This document shows positions 17,245 through 25,778 of a stretch of DNA of 64,000 bases, one piece after another. Location: contig NZ_CP013854.1 of NCBI RefSeq assembly GCF_001698125.1, positions 6,014,001 to 6,078,000 of the forward strand, in the 5' to 3' direction. Position 1 is the stretch's first letter, and each line of letters opens with the position of its first letter. The notes beneath the pieces are model-generated. The model searched no databases. It was not told the origin of the DNA and saw only the letters and a program-made list of their open reading frames with translations. Made by a program: the position numbers and the translations under genes. This DNA comes from Pseudonocardia sp. HH130630-07 (GTDB lineage: Bacteria > Actinomycetota > Actinomycetes > Mycobacteriales > Pseudonocardiaceae).

Positions 17245-18048
17245 GTGGCGACGAACGAGCAGCGCCGGGACGCGGCGAAGCGGAAGCTCGCGGCCCAGGA
17301 GGTCAACCGGACCGAGCGGGCGGCGAAGCGGCGGCGGACGACGACGATCTCGGTGGTCGCCACCGTCGCCGTCGTCGCGATCGTCGCGGCCGGTCTCTGG
17401 GCCGTGACCAGCGCGTGGAGCGGCCCCGAGCCGGCTCCCGAGGCCGCGGCGCCCGCAGCGGCACCGGCCGCACCGGCCGCGCCGGGCACCGTGAACTGCA
17501 GCTACTCCCCCGGTGAGCCGGCGGCGAAGCCGGTGCAGGCCCCGCCGAACGGTCCGGTGTCGAACCAGGGCACCGTGCCGGTCACGCTGACCACCAGCGC
17601 GGGCCCGATCGACCTGACGCTGGACCGGGCGAAGGCCCCGTGCACGGTGGCGAGCTTCGAGAGCCTGGTCGCGCAGGACTACTTCACCGGCACCTCGTGC
17701 CACCGGCTCACCACCACGCCCGGCCTGCAGGTGCTGCAGTGCGGTGACCCGACCGGGCGGGGCTCCGGCGGTCCCGGCTACAGCTTCGCCGACGAGCTGA
17801 ACCCGCCGCCGTCCTACGAGCGGGGGGTGCTCGCCATGGCGAACGCCGGACCGGACACCAACGGCAGCCAGTTCTTCATGATCTACGGCGACGCCCAGCT
17901 GCCGCCGAGCTACACCGCGTTCGGGACCATCGGCCAGGAGGGCCTGGCCACCGTCGACAAGGTCGCCGCGGGTGGCGAGTCGACCGGGTCCGGGGACGGC
18001 GCCCCGACCGTCCCCGTGGAGATCCAGGCGGCCGCGGCCGGGCAGTGA
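17245..18048 (+). CDS. Membrane-anchored cyclophilin-type peptidyl-prolyl isomerase
   Basis: A 267-residue protein with a charged N-terminus, one membrane segment (about residues 33-56) and an Ala/Pro linker. The extracytoplasmic cyclophilin domain occupies about 105-265: LTLDRAKAPCTVASFESL, the HRL strand, and GSQFFMIYGD, which is the cyclophilin GSQFFI motif. It corresponds to ppiB (Rv2582) in the same position between relA and hisS. The GTG start follows GGGAG at a good distance. It probably assists folding of secreted proteins outside the membrane. Confidence 0.93.
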   Translation: MATNEQRRDAAKRKLAAQEVNRTERAAKRRRTTTISVVATVAVVAIVAAGLWAVTSAWSGPEPAPEAAAPAAAPAAPAAPGTVNCSYSPGEPAAKPVQAPPNGPVSNQGTVPVTLTTSAGPIDLTLDRAKAPCTVASFESLVAQDYFTGTSCHRLTTTPGLQVLQCGDPTGRGSGGPGYSFADELNPPPSYERGVLAMANAGPDTNGSQFFMIYGDAQLPPSYTAFGTIGQEGLATVDKVAAGGESTGSGDGAPTVPVEIQAAAAGQ

Positions 18049-18066
18049 CCCGGCCACGGGCGGTCC

Positions 18067-18438
18067 TCAGCGCGACACCGGCAGCTGCGCGAGCACCCGG
18101 TCCGGGTCCGCGACGCTGACCAGGATCTCGTGGTAGCCGAGCTGCGGGCGGTAGGTCTCACCGACCACCACCCGCAGCGCCGGCGTCCACCGCCGGACGC
18201 TGACGAACCGGTTGACCGGCGACCCGATCCCCCACCGGCCCAGCTTGACCACACCGGTCACTGCGAGCCCGGCCCGGCCGATCCCGGTCGCCGACGCCCG
18301 GGTCGGCCGGTCCACCCGCTCGACGGAACGGACCTCCGACAGCGGCACGACCAGCCGGGACCGCCCGCCACAGAACCACGACTCCACCCGGGACAGCACC
18401 ACCGTGACGGCCGTGTCGTCGACGTGCACGCTTGCCAT
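18067..18438 (-). CDS. Small beta-rich protein of unknown function
   Basis: A 123-residue protein starting at ATG (MASVHVDDTAV). It is rich in alternating Val/Arg stretches and predicted mainly beta strand, reminiscent of bacterial PH-like or SHOCT-less domains, though I do not recognise a family. It is divergent from a winged-helix regulator, sharing a 64-base promoter region with clear inverted repeats, so it is a likely target of that regulator. Function unknown. Confidence 0.7.
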   Translation of the reverse strand: MASVHVDDTAVTVVLSRVESWFCGGRSRLVVPLSEVRSVERVDRPTRASATGIGRAGLAVTGVVKLGRWGIGSPVNRFVSVRRWTPALRVVVGETYRPQLGYHEILVSVADPDRVLAQLPVSR

Positions 18439-18449
18439 GTCGCCTCCCC

Positions 18450-18491
18450 TATACTGTTTCCAACACTGGGAACGGTACCAGAAGTGGAAAC
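18450..18491. promoter_or_regulatory. Divergent operator/promoter with GTTTCCA inverted repeats
   Basis: Between two divergent genes lies GTTTCCA (18456-18462), a 4-base spacer and TGGGAAC (18467-18473), an inverted repeat with one mismatch. A further perfect complement half-site, TGGAAAC, follows at 18485-18491. TATACT at 18450-18455 could be a -10 box. The arrangement suggests autoregulation by the adjacent winged-helix protein. Confidence 0.55.
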
Positions 18492-18502
18492 GGAGTACGA
18501 GT

Positions 18503-19027
18503 GTGGCATCCGAGATCTCCCTGGCCGACCTCCTGCACCAGCCGGTCCGGTGGCGGCTGGTGCAGGCCCTCATCGGGCGCTCGCTGACCACGACCCAGCT
18601 CGCCGAACAGCTGCCCGACGTCCCGACCACGACGCTGTACCGGCACGTCGGCGTGCTGGTGCGGGCCGGGGTCCTGCGGGTCACCGAGGAACGCCGGGTG
18701 CGCGGCGCGGTGGAGCGGACCTACGAGCTGGAGACCTCCGCGGCCGACGCCGACAACACCGCACCCGGCCCCGATCAGCTGCGGACGATGTTCACCGTCT
18801 ACCTCGCCGGGCTGGCCGGCGACTTCGACCGCTACCTGGCCACCGGCGAGCCGGAGCCGCTGCGGGACCGGGTCGGGTTCCGGCAGGCCGCGCTCTGGCT
18901 CTCCGACGACGAGGTCGACCGGATGCAGGCCCGGCTGGTCGAGGCGCTGGAGCCGTTCCTCGGGCACACCGAGGAACCCGGGCGCACCCGCCGGATCCTG
19001 TCCACGGTGCTCATGCCGGACCGGTGA
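18503..19027 (+). CDS. ArsR/winged-helix transcriptional regulator
   Basis: A 174-residue regulator. The N-terminal winged helix (LHQPVRWRLVQALIGRSLTTTQLAEQL; then TTTLYRHVGVLVRAGVLRV) is typical of ArsR/'helix_turn_helix 5' proteins. The C-terminal half is helical and may bind a ligand or dimerise. Translation starts at GTG with GGAG seven bases upstream. It is divergent from a small beta-rich protein gene, with inverted repeats between them. Its stop lies six bases before that of relA on the opposite strand. Ligand unknown. Confidence 0.88.
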   Translation: MASEISLADLLHQPVRWRLVQALIGRSLTTTQLAEQLPDVPTTTLYRHVGVLVRAGVLRVTEERRVRGAVERTYELETSAADADNTAPGPDQLRTMFTVYLAGLAGDFDRYLATGEPEPLRDRVGFRQAALWLSDDEVDRMQARLVEALEPFLGHTEEPGRTRRILSTVLMPDR

Positions 19028-19033
19028 ACGGGC

Positions 19034-21367
19034 TCAGGCGGCGCTGGTGACTCGGTAGACGTCGTAGACGCCCTCGATGTTGCGGACCGCCTGCAGCAGG
19101 TGCCCGAGGTGCTTCGGGTCCCCCATCTCGAAGGAGAACCGGGACACCGCGACCCGGTCGCGCGACGTCGTCGTCGACGCGGAGAGGATGTTGACCTTCT
19201 CGTCGGCCAGCACCTTCGTCACGTCGGAGAGCAGCCGGTGCCGGTCGAGCGCCTCGACCTGGATCGCGACCAGGAACACCGACTCCGGCGAGACCGACCA
19301 CGCCACGTCGACCAGGCGTTCCTCGCGGGCGGTCAGGTCGTCGGCATTGGTGCAGTCGGTGCGGTGCACGCTCACCCCGCCGCCGCGCGTGACGAAGCCG
19401 AGGATCTCGTCACCGGGGACCGGGGTGCAGCAGCGGGCGAGCTTGACGTAGAGCTCGTCGATCTGCTGGCCGTCGGAGTCCTGGACCACGACCCCGGCGT
19501 TGCCGGCGGGCCTGCGGTGCCGGACCGTGGACGGCGTCGCCCGCTCGGCCAGCTCCTCCTCGGCCTCCTCCTCACCGCCGAACCAGGCCACCAGCCGCTG
19601 CACGACGTGCTGGGCGCTGGCGTGGTGCTCGCCGACGGCGGCGTAGAGCGCGGAGACGTCGCTGTAGTGCATCTCCCGGGCGAGCGCGGACATCGCCGAG
19701 CCGGAGATGAGCCGCTGCAGCGGCATCCCGGTCCGGCGCGCCTCCCGGGTGATCGCCTCCTTGCCCTCCTCGACGGCCTCCTCGCGGCGCTCCTTCGCGA
19801 ACCACTGCTTGATCTTCGCCTTGGCCCGCGGGGACTTGGCGATGGCGAGCCAGTCCCGGCTGGGACCGGCCTCCTCGGCCTTGGAGGTGAAGATCTCGAC
19901 GACGTCGCCCGAGGTCAGCTGGCGTTCCAGCGCGACGAGCTTGCCGTTGACCCGGGACCCGATGCACCGGTGACCGACCTCGGTGTGCACCGCGTAGGCC
20001 AGGTCGATCGGGGTGGAGCCGGTGGGCAGCGTGACGACGTCGCCCTTCGGGGTGAAGACGAAGATCTCCCGGGCCGCGAGGTCGAACCGCAGCGAGTCGA
20101 GGAACTCACCGGGGTCGGCGGCCTCCCGCTGCCAGTCGAGCAGCTGGCGCATCCACGCCATCTCCTCGACCTCGACCTCCTTGCTCTGCCCGTTCTTGAT
20201 CTCCTTGTAGCGCCAGTGCGCGGCGATCCCGTACTCCGCGGTGCGGTGCATCGCGTGCGTGCGGATCTGCACCTCGAGCGGCTTGCCGTCCGGCCCGATG
20301 ACGGTGGTGTGCAGCGACTGGTAGACCCCGAACCGGGGCTGGGCGATGTAGTCCTTGAACCGGCCGGGCATCGGCTGCCACAGCGCGTGCACCATGCCGA
20401 TCGCCGCGTAGCAGTCGCGGACCTCCTCGACCAGTACCCGGACGCCGACCAGGTCGTGGATGTCGTCGAAGTCGCGGCCCTTGACGATCATCTTGCGGTA
20501 GATCGAGTAGTAGTGCTTCGGACGCCCCTCGACCTTCGCCGGGATCCGCGCCGAGTCCAGCTGCGAGGTCACCTCGTCGATGACCTGGCGCAGGTAGGTG
20601 TCCCGGGACGGCGCCCGGTCGGCGACCAGCCGGACGATCTCCTGGTACTTCTTCGGCTGCAGGATCGCGAAGGAGAGGTCCTCCAGCTCCAGCTTCACCG
20701 TGGCCATGCCGAGCCGGTGCGCGAGCGGGGCGAACACCTCCAGGGTCTCGTTCGCCTTCTTGACCTGCTTCTCCGGCCGCAGGAAGCGCATGGTGCGCAT
20801 GTTGTGCAGCCGGTCGGACAGCTTGATGACCAGCACCCGGGGGTCACGGGCCATCGCGACGACCATCTTGCGGATCGTCTCGGCCTCGGCCGCGGTGCCG
20901 AACTCGACCTTGTCGAGCTTGGTGACGCCGTCGACCAGGTGCGCGACCTCGTCCCCGAAGTCGGCGCGCAGCCGCTCCATCGCGTAGTCGGTGTCCTCGA
21001 CGGTGTCGTGCAGCAGGGCGGCGACCAGCGTCGTGGTGTCCATGCCCAGCTCGGCGAGGATGGTGGCCACGGCGAGCGGATGGGTGATGTAGGGATCGCC
21101 GGACTTGCGGGTCTGGCCCTCGTGCTGGGTCTCGGCGACGTCGTAGGCACGCTGCAGGAGCACCAGGTCGGCCTTGGGGTGCAGCGAACGGTGCACCGCG
21201 GCCAGCGGTTCCAGGACGGGGGTGACGATCGCGACCCGCTGCGGCGTCATCCGCCGGGCGATGCGGGCACGTACCCGCCGGGTGGCCGACGGCCTGGGCG
21301 GCTCGTCGTCCGCCGGCGTCAGCGGCCGTGTCGCGGGATGGGCGCTCGCCCGGTCGACCTCGGTCAC
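19034..21367 (-). CDS. relA: Bifunctional (p)ppGpp synthetase/hydrolase (RelA/SpoT homologue)
   Basis: A long RSH enzyme of 777 residues that makes and degrades (p)ppGpp in the stringent response. The HD hydrolase domain carries LLHDTVEDTD at 118-127. The synthetase region follows (GRPKHYYSIYRKM and GVRVLVEEVRDCYA). The TGS domain is FVFTPKGDVVTLPTGSTPID, and a C-terminal ACT domain (IQVEALDRHRLLSDV) senses ribosome or nutrient state. The GTG start follows an excellent AGGAGG. It lies 55 bases behind apt, as in many actinobacteria. Because both catalytic halves look complete, this is probably the main RSH of the cell. Confidence 0.97.
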   Translation of the reverse strand: MTEVDRASAHPATRPLTPADDEPPRPSATRRVRARIARRMTPQRVAIVTPVLEPLAAVHRSLHPKADLVLLQRAYDVAETQHEGQTRKSGDPYITHPLAVATILAELGMDTTTLVAALLHDTVEDTDYAMERLRADFGDEVAHLVDGVTKLDKVEFGTAAEAETIRKMVVAMARDPRVLVIKLSDRLHNMRTMRFLRPEKQVKKANETLEVFAPLAHRLGMATVKLELEDLSFAILQPKKYQEIVRLVADRAPSRDTYLRQVIDEVTSQLDSARIPAKVEGRPKHYYSIYRKMIVKGRDFDDIHDLVGVRVLVEEVRDCYAAIGMVHALWQPMPGRFKDYIAQPRFGVYQSLHTTVIGPDGKPLEVQIRTHAMHRTAEYGIAAHWRYKEIKNGQSKEVEVEEMAWMRQLLDWQREAADPGEFLDSLRFDLAAREIFVFTPKGDVVTLPTGSTPIDLAYAVHTEVGHRCIGSRVNGKLVALERQLTSGDVVEIFTSKAEEAGPSRDWLAIAKSPRAKAKIKQWFAKERREEAVEEGKEAITREARRTGMPLQRLISGSAMSALAREMHYSDVSALYAAVGEHHASAQHVVQRLVAWFGGEEEAEEELAERATPSTVRHRRPAGNAGVVVQDSDGQQIDELYVKLARCCTPVPGDEILGFVTRGGGVSVHRTDCTNADDLTAREERLVDVAWSVSPESVFLVAIQVEALDRHRLLSDVTKVLADEKVNILSASTTTSRDRVAVSRFSFEMGDPKHLGHLLQAVRNIEGVYDVYRVTSAA

Positions 21368-21422
21368 CGCACCTCCTCGTCGTGCCCGGTCGCGGGAGTG
21401 ATCCGTCCCGGAAGGATAGTCC

Positions 21423-21992
21423 CTAGCCGCGCAACAGGGCGTCCACCCGGAGGCCACCCAGTTTCGCCCGGCCGTTCAACGCCGGAAGCTCCATCAGCGC
21501 GCCGAATCCGACCAGGTCGGCACCGGCGTCGGTGAGCAGGGCGCAGGCCGCCGCGGCGGTGCCGCCGGTGGCCAGGACGTCGTCGACGACGTAGACCCGG
21601 GTGCCCGGCTCGACGACCCCGGCGGGCAGCTCCAGGGTGGCGCTGCCGTACTCCAGGTCGTAGCTGCGCGACGCGGCGACGGCGGGCAGCTTGCCCGCCT
21701 TGCGGACCGGCGCCGTCCCGACACCGGCGACCAGCGCGACCGGTGCCGCGAGCAGGAAGCCGCGGGCCTCCACCCCGACGACGAGCTCGGCGTCGCCGGC
21801 GTGGGCGGCCAGCTCCGTCGTGACGACGGCGAACGCCGCACCGTCGGCGAGCACCGGCGTGATGTCGCGGAACAGCACCCCCGGCTCGGGGTGGTCGGGC
21901 ACCGACCGGACGAGCTCGGCGACCCGGGCCAGGTCGTCGGCCGAGTCCGGATCGACGCCGGTACCGACGAGGATGTCGGTCACCGCGCTCAC
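21423..21992 (-). CDS. apt: Adenine phosphoribosyltransferase
   Basis: Purine-salvage enzyme converting adenine and PRPP to AMP (189 residues). The PRPP-binding motif is VYVVDDVLATGGTA, and the N-terminal PDHPEPGVLFRDITPVL and VGVEARGF blocks are diagnostic of Apt. The GTG start overlaps the secF stop by four bases (GTGA), so it is translationally coupled to the protein-export genes and followed by relA. This secDF-apt-relA order is conserved in actinobacteria. Confidence 0.96.
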   Translation of the reverse strand: MSAVTDILVGTGVDPDSADDLARVAELVRSVPDHPEPGVLFRDITPVLADGAAFAVVTTELAAHAGDAELVVGVEARGFLLAAPVALVAGVGTAPVRKAGKLPAVAASRSYDLEYGSATLELPAGVVEPGTRVYVVDDVLATGGTAAAACALLTDAGADLVGFGALMELPALNGRAKLGGLRVDALLRG

Positions 21993-23155
21993 CGGCCCCT
22001 CCGGCGGTTCTTCCCGGTCGGCCGCGCACCGGGGCGCGGGGCGGCCGGCGCCGAGCGCGAGCTGCTGCTCACGGCCGCGTACGTCGGCTCCGCGCGCTCC
22101 TCGGACTCGGCGACCGCCTCGCCGTTGCGTACCGCCGCCGAACGGGCGCGCCGGGCCGCGACCCGGTCCGCCTGGTCGCGGAACCGCTTGTCCCGCATCT
22201 TGATGTCGACCAGGACCGGGGTGGCGAGCAGCAGCGAGGAGATGACGCCGGAGATCATGCCGACGAGCTGGACCAGTGCGAGGTCGGCGAGCGTGCCGAC
22301 CCCGAGCAGCCCGACCCCGATGACGAGCAGGCCCAGCACCGGCAGGATCGCGATCAGCGAGGTGTTCATCGACCGCATGAGCGTCTGGTTCAGCGCCAGG
22401 TTCGCGGCCTCGGGGTAGGTCCGTCTGGTCAGCTTCAGCAGGCCACGGGAGTTCTCCCGCACCTTGTCGAACACCACGACGGTGTCGTAGAGCGAGAACC
22501 CGAGGATCGTGAGCAGGCCGATCACGGTGGCCGGGGTGACCTCCAAGCCGATGATCGAGTAGACGCCCGCCGTCACGATGATGTCGTTGATCAGCGCGAC
22601 CAGCGCCGCACCGGCCATCGCCCGCTCGAAGTACACCGCCAGGAACAGCGTGACCAGCACGATGAACACGGCGAGCGCGATGAACGCCTGGGTGGTGACC
22701 TCGCCGCCCCAGGTACCGGAGACCTGCGAGTCGCTGATCGCGCCCTGGCTGGGCACGCCGTCCCCGCCCAGCGGCTGCAGCTGGGTGAACAGGGCCTCCC
22801 GCAGCGGCACGAGCTGCTCGGAGGTCAGCGGCTCGGACTGCAGCACGATCGACGCCGCGTCACCGGTACCGACCGACTGCGCGACCTCGGGGTCGGTGCC
22901 GACGATGCCGCGGTAGACGTCCTCCACCTGCTGGACCGAGATCGGCCCGTTCGCACCGGTCGCCGGCATCTGGACCTGCGACCCGCCGGTGAAGTCGATT
23001 CCGAGGTTGAACCCACGCAGCACCAGCGACAGCAGGCACACCAGGATCAGCACGCCGAAGCCGACGTACCAGACCTTCTTGCGCCCGACGATGTCGACGT
23101 TCGCGGTGCCGGTGGTCAGCCGGGTCCAGCCCGACAGCCGCTCGGGGGCCGTCAT
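21989..23155 (-). CDS. secF: Protein translocase subunit SecF
   Basis: Membrane subunit of the SecDF accessory complex that uses proton motive force to help pull proteins out of SecYEG (388 residues). It has the first membrane segment, the periplasmic domain with NLGIDFTGG, then five membrane segments including the conserved YDTVVVFDKVREN block and a basic C-terminal tail. It overlaps secD by four bases (ATGA) and apt by four bases. The Arg/Ser/Ala-rich tail of about 60 residues is longer than in E. coli, as often in actinobacteria. Confidence 0.96.
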   Translation of the reverse strand: MTAPERLSGWTRLTTGTANVDIVGRKKVWYVGFGVLILVCLLSLVLRGFNLGIDFTGGSQVQMPATGANGPISVQQVEDVYRGIVGTDPEVAQSVGTGDAASIVLQSEPLTSEQLVPLREALFTQLQPLGGDGVPSQGAISDSQVSGTWGGEVTTQAFIALAVFIVLVTLFLAVYFERAMAGAALVALINDIIVTAGVYSIIGLEVTPATVIGLLTILGFSLYDTVVVFDKVRENSRGLLKLTRRTYPEAANLALNQTLMRSMNTSLIAILPVLGLLVIGVGLLGVGTLADLALVQLVGMISGVISSLLLATPVLVDIKMRDKRFRDQADRVAARRARSAAVRNGEAVAESEERAEPTYAAVSSSSRSAPAAPRPGARPTGKNRRRGR

Positions 23156-24945
23156 GCTCCCGCCCCCTTCGAGGTCGAGGTGGTGGCACGCCGGCCGACG
23201 ACCGGCTTGTCCCGGCGGTGCCGGGCTCCGATCCGGTCGACGGCGGCCAGGCCGGACAGCCCCGGGCGGCCGAGCGTCCGGGACCGCGAGATGAGCACGA
23301 CCAGCGGGAACGTCACCAGGAAGACCACGACGAGGTCGAGCACGGTGGACATGCCGAGGGTGAACGCGAACCCGCGGACCTCGCCGACGGCGAGGATGTA
23401 GAGCACCGCCGCGGCGAGGAAGCTGACCGCGTCGGCGGTGAGGATCGTCCGCCGGGCCCGCTCCCAGGACCGCGGGACGGCGGACCGGAACGTCCGGCCG
23501 TCGCGCATCTCGTCCTTGAGCCGCTCGAAGAAGATGACGAACGAGTCGGCGGTGATGCCGATGGCGATGATGAACCCGGCGACCCCGGCCAGGTCCAGAG
23601 TGAACCCGATCCAGCGGCCGAGCAGGATCAGCACCGCGTAGACCACGATCCCGGACAGGGCCAGCGACAGGATCGTCAGCAGGCCGAGCAGCCGGTAGTA
23701 GAACAGGCAGTACAGGAAGACCAGCGCGAGGCCGACGGCCCCGGCGATCAGCCCGGCCTCCAGCGACGCGAGCCCGAGCGACGCCGAGACCGTCTGCGCG
23801 GTACCGGAGTCGAAGGCCAGCGGCAGCGAGCCGTAGCGCAGGGTCTGCGCGAGGTCCTGGGCGCGTTCCTGGTTGAACTGCCCGGAGACCTCGGTCGGCC
23901 CGAAGATCGGGCCGTTGACCCGCGGTGCGGAGACGACGTCGCCGTCGAGCACGAACGCGGTCTGCTTGCCGACGTTCGCCGTCGTGTACTGGCCCCACTG
24001 GTCCGCGGCGGGCTGCTTGAAGGTCAGGCTGACCACCCAGCCCGCCCCGTTCTGGGCCTGCTGGGCCTGGGCCGAGGCGATCTCGGTGCCCTCGATGAAC
24101 GACGGGCCGAGCACGTACTTGTTCGCACCGCCGTCACCGCAGGTGACGAGCGGCCTCGCCGGGTCGTCGTAGCCCTGCAGCGGGTCCGGGGCGTTGCAGT
24201 CCAGCGCGAGGACCGCCTGCAGCTGGACGGCCTGGTCGTCGCTCTGGCGGGTCGCGCGCAACTGCTCGACCTCGGCCGCGACCCGGGGGTCGGTGGGTGC
24301 GGCGCCGCCGCCCGGCGGGGGCGCGGGGGCGGGTGGCGGGTCCTGCAGCGGGGCGGTGTGCGCCACCGGCGCGACCGTCCGCTCCTGCGCGGCCGGATCG
24401 CCCATGCCCTGTGGCTGTGGGGCGGGCTGCCCGGCGGGGGGTGCGGGTTCCCCGGCCGGCGCCGGTGCGGGCTGCTGGGCCGGCGCCTGACCCGGCTGCT
24501 GTCCCGCTGCCGGGGGCGCGCCGGGCGCGGTCCCCCCGGGCGGCTGCGGGGTCGCCGACGCCGGGACCTGCTGGACGACCTCGCGGAAGCGCAGCTGCGC
24601 GGTCTGGCCGAGCGAGCGGGCCTGCTCGCCCTCGTCGCCGGGCACGGTGATGACGATGTTGCTGCCGTCCAGCTGCACCTCGGCGCCGCTGACCCCGAGC
24701 CCGTTCACCCGCTGCTCGATGATCTCCTGCGCCTGGACCAGCTGGTCCCGCGGCGGCGGCTCACCGTCCGTGGTGCGGGCGGTCAGTGTGACGCGGGTGC
24801 CGCCCTGCAGGTCGATCCCGAGCTTCGGCGCCAGGTTCCCGCCGCCGGTGAACAGCACCAGCGCGTAGAGGACGACGACGATGCCCAGGAAGGCCGTCAG
24901 GTAGCGCCAGGGGCGCACACGCTGCTGCCCCGACGACGTTGCCAC
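23152..24945 (-). CDS. secD: Protein translocase subunit SecD
   Basis: Partner of SecF (597 residues). An N-terminal membrane segment is followed by LGIDLQGGTRVTLTAR, the P1 periplasmic domain and the C-terminal six-segment channel region with the IGITADSFVIFFERLKDE block. Residues about 135-225 form a Pro/Gln/Ala-rich insertion in the P1 domain, a common actinobacterial feature that may span the cell wall. The GTG start (VATSSGQQR) follows GGGAG; the longer frame upstream is not supported. It is in the yajC-secD-secF-apt-relA operon. Confidence 0.96.
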   Translation of the reverse strand: MATSSGQQRVRPWRYLTAFLGIVVVLYALVLFTGGGNLAPKLGIDLQGGTRVTLTARTTDGEPPPRDQLVQAQEIIEQRVNGLGVSGAEVQLDGSNIVITVPGDEGEQARSLGQTAQLRFREVVQQVPASATPQPPGGTAPGAPPAAGQQPGQAPAQQPAPAPAGEPAPPAGQPAPQPQGMGDPAAQERTVAPVAHTAPLQDPPPAPAPPPGGGAAPTDPRVAAEVEQLRATRQSDDQAVQLQAVLALDCNAPDPLQGYDDPARPLVTCGDGGANKYVLGPSFIEGTEIASAQAQQAQNGAGWVVSLTFKQPAADQWGQYTTANVGKQTAFVLDGDVVSAPRVNGPIFGPTEVSGQFNQERAQDLAQTLRYGSLPLAFDSGTAQTVSASLGLASLEAGLIAGAVGLALVFLYCLFYYRLLGLLTILSLALSGIVVYAVLILLGRWIGFTLDLAGVAGFIIAIGITADSFVIFFERLKDEMRDGRTFRSAVPRSWERARRTILTADAVSFLAAAVLYILAVGEVRGFAFTLGMSTVLDLVVVFLVTFPLVVLISRSRTLGRPGLSGLAAVDRIGARHRRDKPVVGRRATTSTSKGAGA

Positions 24946-25039
24946 GTGGTGTTCTCCCGAATCCGACTCGCGCGACGGCCGCACCCCACCGGTGCGCCGC
25001 GACCGCCGGAACGGGCCCCGTGGCCCGCTCCCGGCGTGC

Positions 25040-25417
25040 TCAGTGAATGGTCGGCTTGTTCTCCGACTGTTCCGGCTGCTCGGCCTTCTCCGGCTCGACC
25101 TGCACCTCGGCGGTCTCGTCGGAGACGACCTTCTCCCGGATCGCGGCGCGCAGCCAGGTCGTGACCACGCCGTCGGCGATCTCGAGGTCGAGCGTGTCCT
25201 CGTACGAGGCGTCGACGACGGTGGCCCGCAGCCCGGAGGTGGTGACGACGACGTCGCCGTCCTCCAGCGCCTGCTGCATGGACTGGGTCTCCGCCATCTG
25301 CCTGCGCTGCTTGCGGCCGTTCAGGAACAGCGGGATGAACAGCAGCAGGATGAGGGCGAAGGGGAACAGGGAGAACAGGCTGGAACCGCCGGCCTCCTGC
25401 GCGAGGATCAGATCCAT
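25040..25417 (-). CDS. yajC: Preprotein translocase subunit YajC
   Basis: A 125-residue membrane protein associated with SecDF. It has a single membrane helix near residues 12-32 (FSLFPFALILLLFIPLFL), then the diagnostic NGRKQRRQMAETQSM and LEDGDVVVTTSGLRATVV blocks and an acidic Glu/Gln-rich tail. The ATG giving MDLILAQEAG was chosen. It is the first gene of the yajC-secD-secF-apt-relA operon; a 361-base gap separates it from ruvB. Confidence 0.94.
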   Translation of the reverse strand: MDLILAQEAGGSSLFSLFPFALILLLFIPLFLNGRKQRRQMAETQSMQQALEDGDVVVTTSGLRATVVDASYEDTLDLEIADGVVTTWLRAAIREKVVSDETAEVQVEPEKAEQPEQSENKPTIH

Positions 25418-25778
25418 GGTGCGGGTACTCCGTCTCGTCTCGTAATCGTGAGTGTGCCAGCCGGGACCGGGGCCGGTGGGCGGCCCCCTCCCGGTGGTGG
25501 ACCGCTCGTCGCGGCGCACCACGTCGAACGGCGGAACCCGGCGTCCGACCCGTGCCGGGACGATCCCGATGCCCGGATCGTCCCGGTGCGCCCACCGCAG
25601 TGGCTGCGGCTCCGCTCGGCACCCGGCTGCCGTCGCGCGACGTGCGGACGGTCCAGGATGCCTCGACGGACGGCGAACCGGTGCCCGTTCCGTTCGATCC
25701 GTCCGGATTCTCCCATGTCACCGATCGGACGCGTGCGCCTGCTCACCCCCATGCCGGGCGGCGGGCCGGCCCACGGGG
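25418..25778. other. Non-coding gap between ruvB and yajC with a 12-bp hairpin
   Basis: No convincing gene is visible in this 361-base stretch; the open frames crossing it are shadows. It holds a perfect inverted repeat with 12-base arms and an 8-base loop (25555-25566 and 25575-25586). This may terminate the ruvCAB transcript. The part next to yajC presumably carries the promoter of the protein-export operon. Confidence 0.5.

Noticed and set aside
19100..21535. Long plus-strand open frame antisense to relA
   Set aside because: Composition (Asp/Arg/Val/Leu-rich, no motifs) and full overlap with the clear relA gene mark it as a GC-driven antisense shadow.
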